From Edolisoma coerulescens (taxonomy: Eukaryota; Chordata; Aves; Passeriformes; Campephagidae), in NCBI GenBank assembly GCA_013397115.1, contig VWZW01007182.1, forward strand, positions 443,602-507,601: a stretch of DNA of 64,000 bases. The letters are read 5' to 3'. The notes beneath the pieces were generated by a model. The model was given only the letters and a program-made list of their open reading frames with translations, made no database searches and was not told the origin of the DNA. The position numbers and the translations under genes were made by a program. This document shows positions 34,501 to 48,189 of the stretch, one piece after another. The first letter of the stretch is position 1. Every line of letters starts with the position of its first letter.

Positions 34501-37500
34501 TATAAGGGTTTGTGTGTGTGTTTCTTTTTTTAGTTATTACCTTGCCTCCGCTTTAGATTCTTTGGGAAACCAGAATCTGTATACCAAATTCTCTTTATCA
34601 CCACAGAACAGAGGCACTGATTCGTTTTTCAGCAAGGGACTACAAAAACCAGATTGTTTGTTGTTTGGGTTCTCTTGTTTGTGTTTTTTTTCTCCCTCTC
34701 CTCTGGAGGGCCCTCAAACACTTTGCTGGTGAGCACTGGAAAAGTGAAAAGATGAGTCCATCAGTACTCCAGCTTCGCCTTCATTACCACCACTGCTCCA
34801 GAGGAAATGCAGAGCCTCAGGGCTCAGCAATGATCAGAGAATGACCTGCCTGGTTCCTCAGCAGAGCATCGAGCTGTTCTAGAGCCCTGGAACCACCCCC
34901 CATCCCACTTCCCCAGCTTTCAGATCACGTTCAGATACCTACACGAAGCATCCCAACAGCTCAACCTTGGCACATGGAAGCTCACAAAAAGCCCAGGCAG
35001 CCGAAGAGCTGTTGTTATTTCTCTCTTGTCCCAGTATTGCCAAGGAAGGGGAATAAATTGGGACTCAGTTGAAATGAGCTGGAGCACTTGTTGCTCCATC
35101 CCCATGCAAAGTAGCCAACCTGGGAAACCTCTTGCAGACAAAAAACATAGACCAGGCTTCAGCTCAAGGACTAGAAGGTGGCTCTATCATAGCTATAGAA
35201 GATGAACATTATATTTAAGCCTCAAAATTACTCACCCTTAACAAAAAACCAGCCATTGTCAGCTCCTTCCTGAGAGCAGCTGCCCTTGGGATGGAGCAGG
35301 AGAGCTCCAAGCATTCCTCCAGGAAACACAGCCTACAAACTCCCTCCTCCAGGCAAACCAAACCTGTCTTTTGCCACAGCCCTTACAGGCTCATCCCTCT
35401 GGCCAGCTCTGCCTCTCAGCTGCTTGATTGCAGATTAATTGGTGTTCTTTGGCCCTTCCCAGGCTGGTGCCAATGGGGGTGGGAGTCACCAGCACGTCTC
35501 TCCTTCCCACAGGTGGGCAGATCCAACCATTCTCCATTAGGACCATGTGTCCCTCCCTGCATATCAGCAAAGTGCTTTAATCAATTCATCGGTGTCATTT
35601 CCCCTAATTCAACCTCGGCCTTTTTGCATTCACATCGTTCCCAGCCTTGTGCCAAGGCAGTAAAAGCACACCTGCATTTGCTTCCTTCACAACCCACAGC
35701 ATCACTGCAGGTGTTTCTCTTAACCTAAGGAAATCTCTTTACACGAAAACTGTGTGGAATTGTTAAAGGGCTTTGTTCACCAAAAGTAGCATCATAAAAT
35801 ACAGAGCACCAGCCAGTCTCTGAGCAGCCCAATGCCTTGAAGAAGTGAAGCAGAAACTCACATAAACCTTGAGCAAGCACACACCAGGGAAAACTGCCCT
35901 GAAATTACCCTCTAGGATCTGCCCGTTGAGACGGGGTGGAGGTTCTGTGCAAAATGAACTTGCATTTATTCGGAAATAAATGACAAATGGCCCCATTTGT
36001 CTTTTATTCTCCCGTTAACGCTTGAACCTCGGGATTATTATCCCTGCAGTGCCTAAGGCTTGCAGATGAAGTGACCTCCTCATCTGGACAGGATTTCCTT
36101 CATTTGGGGAATACCTTTCATCAGCCCATTCAGCCTTTTCACCTGTACCTTTGACCGAATACTTACTTTTCAAGTAATTTTGAAGAGTTTGCCAATTTAG
36201 TTCCATATCTGGGATTCAGCTACACAGCTCTGGGGCAAGGAGAATTCCTGTGAATGGTGCTTGGCAAACAAGATCCACAATATAATGATGAATTCCATAA
36301 GCATGAGCTGGGGCACAAGCTCCATAAAGAGACAGCCTGAGCTATCATTATTTTTGCTTTAGCCATTTCTAGCCACCCTGAGCCATTTATCTGGTGTCTC
36401 TGTTTACCCTTCTCCTTCTCAGAGGAAATGATTGGCAGGATGAACAAATAAAACAACCCAACCTGATAACAGCATGAACATGTGATTTTATCATTTTGTG
36501 TGCTATCAGTGATACTCGTTATGGAGTTTTCATTCTGTTTTTGTAAAATCTAGATATTTTATCTCTCATCACACACATCTGGAGGAAGAGCAAGGAATGA
36601 AGATTCTCTAGGATGTAAATTATGTGAAATATCAAGATTTCAAGTAAAAATGGGTACCTTGGAAAAGGAAATTATGGTGAATAAAAATCATGGGGTTCTG
36701 GCAACAAGAACACATTCAAAAATACAAATTCATACTCTTCTCCCAGTTACCTCCGCAACAAATGTGGTTATGTGTATTTTTCCATTTCATTTCCTCATGC
36801 TTCTCTCTTTTCGTTACCCACTCCAGCTGTTAATTTTCTCCCTCCCCTCTTACATCTAGCTTATGTTTATGATTGTTTGTGTAGCAGATTGTAAGTAAAA
36901 AGAAGCAGAGACTGCTTTCAAATATTTGACCCTCAATAGCGAATATCATATATCAGTGAAATAATTAATATGCTTAATCCTAAAAATTCTGTTCTCACGT
37001 TTAAATCAAAAAGTTAAGACATTGCTCCATCCCATTTTTAACAATGTGTTCCCAGCTTTATTTTCCAGTGAGGAGTAATGTATTTCCACGCTGGGCCTGG
37101 GGAAAGAGGGAAGGTTGCTCCTTGGATGGGATTATATTTGTTCCTGTTCTTTTCATTGTCCTGGTCATTAACTCTAATATCCAATCATTTAATCTAAAAA
37201 TTAGCTGTGTTTCTTGTAGGTTTTTTTGCCATGTACCTCTTATCCCCAGCCTGAGGTCTTTGCAGTGATCTGGAGATGTGTGACACCCAGCAAGTGTCGT
37301 GTCTCTGCTCAGCCCAGTTTCACACCAGTATTTCTCCAGTACTGGACCTCCACTGACCTACACTGATTTATCCCAGGATCAGCAGGAGGGAAAGCTTCAG
37401 GTACAACAGAGAAAGGAGAGATAGGCAAGAATAAGCTCAGGAAACAGGCTGAGTCACCCAAAATGTTGCAGATAATGATTTAGGCCTGGCTGAAAGGAGA

Positions 37501-38180
37501 TATTCATTTCTCAGCATCGTTTTCATTCTTCCCTACAGATTGTCTTAACCTTGGGCACAGACAGAAGAATTTCTTCCCTTCACTGCAATTTCTCTTCTGT
37601 CAGAGAAGGCAGCAAAACCCCACGAATGCTCTTTGTAAGAGTCATCTGAATCAAAGGACAGGACATTTATAGTAGTTCTGCTTTAATATATGTGGCTGCC
37701 TAAGAGGTTTGCTCTACCCAGATATACCCTCACGCTGGCATTTTCTTTTCTTCTCCCAAAAGAAAGCCCAAGATGTTGGATTACGTGGCTTCCAACAACT
37801 CCAGGAAAGACACACCTGTCAAAAAGGGGCTCATATTGCAATAAATATAAATATCAATCTTTATTTTGTTTCAGGAAACGTGGATTTTTTTTCTACCAGT
37901 GTGAAGAGCCACAAGCACCCAGATCTTTTTGTTTTCTTCCATTTCAGTCCTCAGTTGCTGTTTTCCCTTTTTTTTTGTTGAGAAAGCAAAGTGCACGTAG
38001 ACAGAGAACCTGAAGAAAGAAATGGAAAATATGGATCGAGAAAACTTTAAAAATTACACTTGAAATGAGTCACATTTATAAAGTTCAATTTTGATTTTTG
38101 CAGGGCTTTTTCACTGGAATATCAAAATATATGAGGACAGTAAGTTAATAATGCTTGGACTATAATAGAATATTGACCTA
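31590..38180. other. No gene seen
   Basis: Unique DNA with two poly-T runs (33693, 34395). Frames at 32.1-32.6 and 33.0-33.4 kb are open in several frames at once and look non-coding. Isolated exon-like units at 35236-35269 and 36165-36206 (minus strand) cannot be linked in phase to the gene on the left. Confidence 0.3.
34395..34414 (+). repeat. Poly-T run, 20 nt
   Basis: Twenty T between ccaaattagac and ataactacc. No retroposed gene body or target-site duplication is evident, so I do not call it a processed pseudogene tail. A 13-nt T run occurs at 33693-33705. Confidence 0.9.
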
Positions 38181-38189
38181 TTTTACCTC

Positions 38190-38560
38190 TGAGAGAGGGG
38201 AGGAATAAATCTAATTCACAGGACATCCTGTTGCAGTCAGCTCTTTTCCCGCAGCAAAGAGGTGGGAAACAGTGGCCATCATTATCATTACCATCATTAT
38301 GATACATAGAAATGTTGATCGTAATTATAGTACATGCCAGAGAGAGCTGTGAAGTGCATTTTATTTCTCACAAAATATCCTGGAGGTGCAAATTAGACAA
38401 AAATAGGATTAATTAAGTCTCTTTTGTCTGCACATTTCCATGCTGAATTTGGGCACTTTAAAATGTATTAGAGAAAAATCATCAGCGATGGCAAGATACA
38501 TTTGTGACATAAAATTATTTTTTTAATGAAATTGTTTCCACGAGTGCCTTTCATGCTTGA
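38190..38560. other. Putative conserved non-coding block
   Basis: The tract contains a run of TF-like words (tcattatcattaccatcatt, caaattagac, ggattaattaagtc, tttcatgcttgacc just after) without frames or repeats. It resembles developmental enhancers in texture. The call rests on texture only. Confidence 0.25.
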
Positions 38561-38564
38561 CCTA

Positions 38565-41500
38565 GAGGATGTTCTAGGTGGTCCAGAAGAGCTCTGGACC
38601 TGAGGTGTGCTATGCAAAGCTTTGTGCTGTGACAAGCAAACACTGAATCAAGACAAACTGATTCTTAAATGAACACAAACATCTGTTAATTGTTTTCTGC
38701 TATATAAGGATGATGGATGTATTAGCAGCTCCAGATCCAATAAAGGAGGAGAGATAAGCTCCTCTTGTTGATAACAGCCTGATTCATGCACACAGAGGAA
38801 CAACAGGTAAACTGAATTTCCAGGTATCAAACCGTGGGGGTGAGGGAAGCCTTACAAAGGTGGGGAGATGCTGCTGCTTCTTGCTGTGGCTGTACATGTA
38901 GGTGTCATACCCCGGCCACACAATATTTTACATCAGTGCAGTGATGAAGGGTCTTGTAAAAATGAGTACAGAGGAGACGGGTACCAAAGGAGTCTTGAAA
39001 CAAAGACACTTCCGTGCTCTGGTAGTACTCTGAGAGAAGAGGAACTGAGTATGCAGGACTTTGTCATGAGCTGCTCAAAATGCTGCCCGGCCAAAGCCGT
39101 TCTACTGAGCTGGGGCCGAGATGTGCGAGTGCCCAAGCTTCTCCCTCCTTTGGCTCTCTAGAGCCGACAGGAATGTCTTGTAACATGAAGAGACACTAAG
39201 ATCTAAATGTCTGACTCACGATGCCCAGATGTGGCCCATTAGCACATCTTCTGCAGCAAACATCTCAGCTGCTTTGCCACTCTGCACTGGGAGCAAATAA
39301 CCTTTTTCCCCCCCTCCCTGAACCCATTTCCCAGATTTACTTGTCATTCTTTTTCCTTTGTTGAAACTCTGAGTTCAAGCCTGGGGAAGTTCATACCACA
39401 TCTTGTCTTGGATTTTCCATCCAGTATCACCACATTCAGGGTTTTCTTGACCACTGGCATGTTTGTGATGATTGAATGAATTTGCCCTCAGTCAGCTTTG
39501 ATTTCATGTCAGCAAAAAGACCCAGCAGGCCTTCATGAACCAGACTTCCTTCTTCTTCTCCTCCACTTCTTTCTAAGTCCCTTCTGACAAAACCAAGGAC
39601 CCTTGGGCCATATTTCCTATTTATTTCACTGTCTGAAGCTAATTTGAACAGATGCACAGAGAATGACAGTTAAACAGCCTGAAAAATAGGTTTCCAGCCC
39701 CTGAGGCAAAAGTTTAAATTATTCCCTTTTGAATTTTTTTTTTTGCCTTTATCAAAACAGCCTGAGAAAATCCTGCTGCTGAGCTAATGCCTAGTTTAGA
39801 AATTGCTGCACTCTCTTGTTTTACTCTTCAACCAGGTTTAGAGTGAAGGCTTTGTGTTTCAGATACAACAAAAGAACTACAACAAGAAGTAATTGTACAT
39901 CACTGTCGGTATCACCAGTCAAAGAAGATGAAACCATTTGTGAAATGCTCCTATTTTCCAGGGCTGATGTAGCTTGTAAGCTGTTTTATTTCTTCATTAC
40001 TGCTCTCCTTAAAGCTCACTCATGCAGTTCAGGCAATTCACAAGCAATAGGAACTCTAATCCTCCTGCCTTCTTTAAGATCTCATGGTACTTTCTGAAGA
40101 GAGCCCTCACAAATCAAATTCTTCTCCTCCATCCAATTCTTCTCTCTTGATTTTCCTTTTTTGTCTAAGAAACAGATCTGATTTGCTTCTGGGCTGGAGT
40201 TAACCAGAAGTGCTTAACCCCAGAGGCAGTTGCATTACAGCAAGGGACTACTTTGTTCCTATGAAAATCACCTGAAGAAGAAATGAGAAAAGGAAAAGTA
40301 TCCTTGAACAGAGATTACGCTATTAAAAGTGAACTATAACTTCATCAGAATCTGAAAAAAAATATAAGAAATTTAAAACATCCATTCCTTTATACTAAAA
40401 TAACACTGGGTCATGCTGTCCACTCTTGCAGCCTTCTAACAATTTAGGCAAGTGCTTATGTGATCACCTAGGAATCTCTGATTTTTCACCCTCTGTTTTA
40501 TACTGTTTCCAGGTCTCCAAGTATAAACACATACTTGGATACTGAATGTCACACAAATGCCTTTAACAACCCTGAATACAGCTAAACAGCATTTTACTAC
40601 CAGGGTGTTGAAATGCGTTTATACAAAATATGTATACAAAATTTCAAAGAATATAAATGTGCACAAAAAATGAGTATAAAAATAATTGCAGGATACCAAG
40701 AAAAGCTAGACAGGTCTAAAATAAAACGTTTGCAATGAACATTTACCCAGTTCTACTCCTAAACACCAGGAAGTGGGTAGAGAGACTCCATCAACGTTTT
40801 CGTTTTCTTTTGAATTGCTTTGCTTGGCTTTTACTCTAATTAAAGACATCCATAAAACTTCAGGGGGTTATTGGTCTTCAGACTATAACTAGGGATCAGG
40901 TCTAATATAGTTATTTATCTGTGGAGATAAGAAGGTAGAGCTGTTAAAGAACCCCAGCCATTCAGGAAATGCACTGCTAAACAAACACACTGATGTCACA
41001 TATGTGTGGTGTCCACGCACACACACGTACGTAAGTGCGAATGAGAACATCTGAATATTAAAATAAATATTTCTCCTTTAGCTTTCCCACATGCTGTTGC
41101 AGAGCTGAGCCAAAAGCAGAGCAGAAGCAAGGGGCAGTAGGTAACTCACTCCTGCTTCTGGCAAGGCTGTGGCTTCTCCCCGTGCCCACTGTGGGCAGTG
41201 CCCAAAGGAGCTGTGTGTGACACCCTCCCGGTTACAGTGGCATCTCTGAACTACCAAAGACCAAACTCCACAAGGCATGGCACAGATCAGGAGTCAGTGT
41301 CTACTGAGGTATCTTGGTACTACTTCAATTATTCCTGTATCTGGCCCTTTCCAGACACTCAGAGCTCACATGACTCCTGTAACCTCTCTGGAATTTAAAA
41401 GGACACAGCCTGCTATTCTCAAACTTCTCCCAGGGATGCTGAAATCCTGTAACCATCACCAGCGGAGGTGATGCAGAGCAGCTCTGTTTGGCTTCCATCT

Positions 41501-44500
41501 CTCTCCAGGTGTGAGCCTCTTGGGCCTCTGTAGTGGCCTGATGGAGCAGGGGTAGCAATGTAAATCTATCAATAATACCTGTGTTCCTTAGTTACTGTCC
41601 ACGTGCCTGGTCTGAGCATTCCTGGATTCCCAGCACCAGGAATGCAACCATCACTGGTGCAGAGGCTCAGGGTGAGCCCTCCTCTGGAGACCAGGCACTG
41701 TATCTCTGTGCTGAACCAGCATCAATAGGTTTGATTAGACCTGACAGGAGATCCTACAACATTCCTTCCAGTGAACACTCGAGACCAGCCCATACACCCT
41801 TCACTCAATTTGCTCCATTTCTTACTCTCATCATTCCTTGCACTGTTCTGCTCTCCATACATCTTGTAGCTGCGCTCCTCGTCCACTGCAAGTCAAGAAT
41901 ATACATGTTCAGTGGAGAAGAGACCTGTTCTCTTGTTAGGTACTGTCTGTGACAGGAGAGTTTAGGATAGTTTAGCTCCTTCCTCATGCCTGAGCTTGTG
42001 CTCTTACAGCTAAATATCTGACAGCATCACAGGAGAAACACCGAGGCCACCAAGCTTCAAGTCACCTCAGAAAGAAGCTGCACCTGAGCCACATGGCTGG
42101 AGCTGGTGGAGTGAAATCCAGGGCCTTGGAACAAATCCTGAAGCATTATTTCATCTGAACACAGCACACCTGGCAGTCCCTGTGACTGGGTAAATGCCTC
42201 TCAGTCTAAAGCAGCACAGCAAATTCAAACACGTCACCTCTCTGATAGGAAATCGATGCCTACTTTTAGTATTCAGCTTCCAGATCAGATTTTCCCTTTC
42301 CCTTTCTCACTGCCAAGTCCCTGTCCTTCCAATGGCTGCCTTCTGCTGACCCAGGAGAGTTTAGGAAAGGGCTGATGTGGAGGAAAATGGTCATTGTTGT
42401 TTATGTCACAGTGAGGAGATGCAGGTTAATGACAGAATGGTGACAGCCCTCAGGTGACAGGTTTCTGCCTGCACTGTCAACCTATGAAGGGGATGCTGCC
42501 TATGGCACTCACTGGTCAGCTCTGCAACCTGAAACACTTGTGATACTGTTTTCAAAATATTTGTGCTCAGAGCCGGCTAAAAGAAAGCAGGGACTCAAAA
42601 CATTAAATGTCTGCAAGGCTCATGACAGCAACGTCTGTGCCAAAGAAATCTGGCATGTCTGAACTCCTCATCCCGAGAAGGCTGGTTTTTTCCCCTTTCT
42701 CCCCCACTCTCTTTCTTTTCTTCTTGGTTTCCCACCACATCCTGAGGTTTGAGTCACTGTGGGTTGTACTTTTATCAACAATGAAACACAGAGACACCTT
42801 TCACAGCTGCTGAGCTCATTTCTTGCTTGGAATTTGGCTTTCTAAAGGTGAGTTGTTTGCTTTTGGAGAGTTCACACACAAGTACACAGCCTCAGACTTG
42901 CACACAAAGAATGCTCCGTTTGCTCTCGCTGGAGGAAAACAACAGCCGTACACAGCTGGCCACTGGGGGTGGTGGCTGCTGCCCTGTTACCCTGGGGCAG
43001 TAAGAGGATGCCAGATAAGCACTGCCAGCCTAATTAGAGCCCTGCAAAATAACAAAATAAATAATAATTAAAAAAAAAAAACAATGGATGACGAGCCTTT
43101 CCAAGATGTCAGATGCACTGAGAAGTGACAACAGCATCAAGATTGATGTTACATGGGATTCTCACATGGAAAAATCATTTTAGAACTGCTTTTGCAGCCT
43201 CTCATTTCATCCTGCTGCATTCCTCAGTCCCAGGGGAGTGTTATTACCTGGGCTGGACCAGTGAGTGGGCTGAGTTGCTCTTCCAGAAGCGCATCCTGCT
43301 GCTACCTGGCACAGCATCCCCTCCCCACATGTGCTGATGCCTTTCAAAACTGGCACGTTTCTGTGGAGTTAGAAAACTTGATTCGCTTTCCTTCTCAATA
43401 TCCCTTCTTCCCCCTCATCCCAGTCCCAGCACTCTGTTTTACATTGTATCTCTGCCTCTGCACTTTCTGATTCTCTCTTCTACCAAAAATTATGAACTCC
43501 AGTGAGAAAGGCTCATTGACTGTATTTCCTGCCTGTCAACAGGAAGCATCAGCAGCCTTGTGAGGAAACCATTTCTCATGACACCACGAGGTGAATGAGC
43601 TGGGCCCACGTGGCTTGGAGAACTTTGGAGAGCATCCCCATTAGTACCTAAATGTTAGGATGTTTATCTGAGCTTCTGATCCTGTATCTCTTTCACATTC
43701 CCTGTAAACTTAGACTCTGCCATGGTTTCTCTGGCCAAAGGCCTTCCATGAGGAGGGTTATTTATACCTCCTGATCAGCTCAGGGTGTGCACAGCACTTC
43801 AAACCGCTTTGGTTGTACAAAGATACTTCCTGGTGGTGTTGCTTCTTTTACTTTGCTCTGACTTGTGGGGGTTTTGGCTCACACATATCCTGACAAGTGG
43901 GGATCTGTGTATGTTGATAAACCCCTTTGCTAATCCCTTTGACATGAGCTAAAACTCTTCCAAGTAAAGAAAATTTTCTCCTTCATTGTGTTTCAGTCAT
44001 CTAAAACTGGGAAAAAGAATTATATTGCGTGGTTCAGTTCACTCATCATATGAACTGAATGGGAAACAACAAAGAGTACACACCATCCAAGACTGCTAAT
44101 GAATATTGGGAGAAAAGACTTGAAAGAGTGTAGGTTCACTTCCCAAATAATTTATGAAACAGAAAAGGAGTTTTGGTCCTGCTTGGAAAAGCAGTGGGTC
44201 TTTGTTGGATTAAACATTTACCCTTAACAATAAACACATGCTTAAATCCACGTAAGACAAGTGAGACTAAAGAGTGCTGAGCTGGGACTCCATTGCAGAA
44301 CATTTTCAGCTGTTTTCAAATCTGGAATTTTTTCCCCACATCCTGCAGACGCTGCCGGAAATCCCCAAGACAGCCGAGGGTATTTGGGTATTCACTTCTG
44401 CATGTCAAAATCTCCCCGTAGGCTTTGCAAAACTTCAACCAGCTCTGCTTTGTGTTTGTCTGAATGACAATGTTAGCTACTGATTTCTGTAGGAGATGGT

Positions 44501-44630
44501 GTAGTTCCAAAAATCAAAGGTTCAATTTTGCTGTAGTGGTTAAATGGAAATAAAAAACAGGCAAACTACCAATTTCCTGCCTGAAATGAAAGTAGCTACC
44601 AAGATGCAGTAAAAAAAGTCAAAGATTCAA
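38565..44630. other. No gene seen
   Basis: Unique sequence with no recognisable repeat. Open frames are short and lack paired splice signals. A small (CA)/(AC) patch is near 41015-41030. Confidence 0.3.
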
Positions 44631-44639
44631 ACTGTGTTA

Positions 44640-45200
44640 TTGAGCAGAGTTTCTCAGGACGTACCTGAAAGTGACTCTTCACTTTATTTTTCTCATCTAT
44701 TTCCAGGCAGAAGAGTCTTTCTTTACTGCAATGTGTTGGCAGCAAATAACATTTCATGAGACAGATACAGCCTGCAATGTCCTATCTGCAGTTCTTATTA
44801 ACAATTTTTCCTGCTCATCTACGTCTGTGTCATCTGAAACAAAGAGTCTACATGTCAGATGTTCATTATATTGATGATGTCCCAATGACAACCAATTTAT
44901 TTTCCTGCCTGCACCTCAAAGAATTGTATTAGTAATGATGTCTATCTGCTCGAGAGATGCTTTGTTAAAACTGATGGTCTGCCATGAGGATACTTAATTG
45001 TATCTTCTTAAAGGAACACAATTAAGTTTGCAGGTAAAAGATGGCTCTAGAGTCAAAATGTATTTTCAAATTAGTTTTCCTGGTGGATAGGATGTTTAAT
45101 TTTCATTTTGGTAGTCAAACTGGAGAATTGATCAGAGCGATTTGGTAAGATGAATGCTCTCGAAAGCAGAGCTGACACTCATCAGAATTATCTTTTAACC
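44640..45200. other. Putative conserved non-coding block
   Basis: A long AT-leaning unique tract (gtaatgatgtctatctgctc, catgaggatacttaattgt, aaggaacacaattaagtt) with no frame or repeat. Plus-strand donors (TTTGCAG|gtaaaag, GATTTG|gtaagatg) occur without clear exons. Confidence 0.25.
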
Positions 45201-46591
45201 TTCAGCCAATGTGATATTTGGTGGTGAAACCAGGGAAACAACAGACACACATGGCAGTGCACGGAGTCATGAGGCCCACTGTGGTAGGGACACTGCTGAT
45301 GGGACAGGGCAGGCATCCCCCAGGGCTGTCAACCATTGCACAGGGCTCTGCTGAAGCTGCAGCTCTTTATTTGCATTTCTGTCAAGGCTTCCTGGGACAG
45401 CAGCGAGGAACCTTCATTCCCAGCCAAGATCTCCAGTACCACTCCTCCTGTAACAAGAAGCTCATCCTGCACACGAGTGTGTGTTTGGCACTGGAACTGT
45501 AAATATTCCCTGCTTGAACAAGGCTCTGTGGGACACTTCGCCATCCCATAATGGGGTACAGGGCTTGGGGCACCACCCACACTTGGATCCTTTGCCCAGA
45601 AAGGGTCGATGTGAGTATAGCTTGGCCAAGAACCAACTGATTCACCAAAACCAGCAGAAAGGCTCCTGTTCTCCTGAACCTTCAGAGAACCAGGGGTCCT
45701 TCATCTGTGGTTTCCAAACTGTCCTGACACTGGTACAAGTAGGACTTTCTGTAACAGCTTCATTTGAATCCATTTTGGGATAATTTATCCTTTCAGTTCA
45801 GTCTGCTCCAAAGTTTTCCACATCACCTCTGACATACTGAGTTTCCACATTAGCTATAACATATTCATTATTTTTAGCTGAGCAATTCCTTTCTGAAAGC
45901 AAATCACTTTTTTTTTTTTTCATAGTATTTGGGAAAGAACTCCAAAAAGACGCCTGAAAGGAATGTCATGAAAATACATGTAGCAATACTTTCCTGCAAT
46001 ACAGAACAGAACTCATTTAACATGCAGATCTCTGCAAATTTTGGAAACCACCTGCCTCCCAAAGCACACAATTGCATAGTCCAAACCATAAAAATAAAAA
46101 AATAAAAGCATCTACATGCACACACACACATCTATGGATCCTTATCCAAGTCTATTTTAGTACAGCAGAAACCAGAAACTGTGGATATAAAAAAGGACAT
46201 AAGGAAGAAAGTCCTTTATGCACTACTAATTTTAAAATAGTCTATCATAATTATTTCCAGAATATGTCAACATATAATTTAAAACAAATGTTTTGGATGA
46301 AAAAGTAGCTTTTCAAATTACTGGTGGCAAATAATATTTATAATAATATTGATTTTATTTGTGGTCTTTTCTCTCCTGCTTTCTGGTAAGCCACTCATTA
46401 CTGGAACATATTTACCATACAGTTTGGACAAGAAATTGCCAATCTGTTGTCTTTCTGCAAATTGTACAGTATGATATTTTGTTAGTTGATTTTAATCATG
46501 ATGATGATACCAGCTGGCTCAATCACGTGCTAACATTTCTGTTTACTAACTGGGGAGACAGAAAAACTTAAAACTAAAACCAATTAATACT

Positions 46592-46878
46592 AAATCACAG
46601 AATGGTCTGTGCTGGAAGGGACCTTAAAGATCATCTTCCTCAATTGGCAGGGACACCTTCCACTATCCCAGGTTACTCCAAGCCTCATCCAACCCAGCCT
46701 TGAACATTTCCAGGGATGGGGCAGCAAAAGCTTCTCTGGGCAACCTGTGCCAGGGTCTCACCACCTCACAGGAAAGAATTTCTCCTGCATACTTAATCTA
46801 AATTTCCCCTCTTTCAGTTTGAACCCATTACTCCTTGTCCTATCACTACAGTTCCTGATGAAGAGTCCCTCTCAATAA
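46592..46878 (-). mobile_element. CR1 LINE 3' end fragment
   Basis: The antisense CR1 3' end runs from atcacagaatgg through gggaccttaaagatcatc, the 'ccagccttgaacatttccag' block, 'gggcaacctgtgccagg' and 'cctcacaggaaagaatttc' to 'cattactccttgtcctatc'. Fit to the family is close over nearly 290 bp. The sense strand is minus and the copy is 5'-truncated. Confidence 0.94.
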
Positions 46879-46940
46879 TAAATGATAATAAATGCACTTC
46901 CAGGTGCAAACATCTGCTTGAAATCAATGAATTTAATTAA

Positions 46941-46964
46941 TTTAATGAGTTGCAACTCATTAAA
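46941..46964. other. Perfect 24-bp palindrome
   Basis: TTTAATGAGTTG is followed directly by its exact reverse complement, with no spacer. The centre is GAGTTGCAACTC, which contains the symmetric TTGCAA core typical of C/EBP-like bZIP sites, flanked by homeodomain-type TTTAAT/ATTAAA arms. It lies 63 bp beyond a CR1 terminus, in AT-rich unique DNA (atttaattaa precedes it). A dimeric transcription-factor site or a cruciform-prone element are both possible. Confidence 0.9.
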
Positions 46965-47461
46965 AGAAAATACAGCAGGGAGTTGGCAAGCATTAATCAC
47001 AATGCGACCAAAGTCTTCATGCTGATTAAACTTTCCACATTATTCATGAGTCAATTTTTGAATCAGGCTTTAAGTACTATACCTGCTCCAGCTGACAGAA
47101 CGAACTAAAACAAAACAAAAAACCCTCAAAAAACCAAAAAAGAGACTGTTCTGAAAAAAAGCCAGATGAGACATTTGAGCTGGGCTGTGATCAGAAACAC
47201 TGGGAATATTCTTTGCTCTCCTGGTTCCCATGGCGGGAGATCCCTCTCCCTCACAGATGCTGCTGATGCTGCTTAAGCTGCTCTCTTCCCAGGTTAAAAG
47301 TTTCCCCGCTAAGCCAATCCAGAGCACCAGATCCAACAGATCTTATCCACTGAGGAAACACCGTATTCCAGCACTATGGATTTTCCATGCAAGTACAAGA
47401 GATTAAATCAAACCTCCAGATACAACAAAAAAAAAAAAAACAACCCTCCTGTTCTTTAGCA

Positions 47462-47491
47462 AAGCTTGGATCGAGGTTTAGATCCAAGCTT
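47462..47491. other. Perfect 11-bp hairpin (8-nt loop)
   Basis: AAGCTTGGATC (47462-47472), loop gaggttta, GATCCAAGCTT (47481-47491). The following 150 bp contain several CpGs (ctcgggatcg, acacgatc, gcggccg), unusual for this CpG-poor window outside the 5-kb island. Confidence 0.9.
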
Positions 47492-48189
47492 CATGGCTCG
47501 GGATCGTTGCCAATTCTGTCGTGTCTTTCCATTCCTCTTTCTGGACACGATCAATAGCGGCCGTGCCAGTAGAAATGAGCGTTGGAGGCTGTTTTTAGAA
47601 CCCTGGTGATTTGTGCGAAAGCAAAAAAAAGGAACAATACTCCAACTGAAGCCTCACTTCATGAAATTTCCATCTCCATCCTGCAGCCTTGGGGTTTGGA
47701 TGAGGTTCAGTTTGGAGGTGCTTAGCACTCAGCTCACCAGCTAACGAGCATCATGCCGGCCAAGACCTGGTTCTGCTCCGTTTCAACACAGCTTCAACTC
47801 GTCTCCGAAATCAATGGATGGACTTGAGATTTCACCATAGTAACATAGAAGAAAAATTTTAGGGCCCTGGGAATTTGCTCCTTTTGCTAGGTTTTGAATG
47901 CTTTAGTCTAATTCTTTACCGCAATGCACTCACCCTGGACTAAACCTCTTGAGATCAATGCATGGACCGGCTTTGGCGAGCTCTGCATTCAGCTTATTCT
48001 GAGAAAAACATCAACCCTTCATATTACAAGAGGAATGAAATTGCGTGGGTAGGTGTACCTGTGAGAAAAATGTTAAAATCATTCTTGTTCTCTTACACAT
48101 TTCAAACACGAACCACAGAATTTGTGTACTCTTTATAAACAAGCCCTCTATGAGACTTCCACATAAATATTGCATTCAGTCAGGTTGCT

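Noticed and set aside
35236..35269. Minus-strand unit reading EGADNGWFFVK, SH3-like in look
   Set aside because: Only 34 nt, and it cannot be linked in phase with other exons. The resemblance is too short to mean anything.
38103..38138. Thirty-six-nt unit between ttttgatttttgcag and gtaagttaat on the plus strand
   Set aside because: Typical of chance splice pairs in AT-rich DNA. The last exon base is A and nothing links to it.
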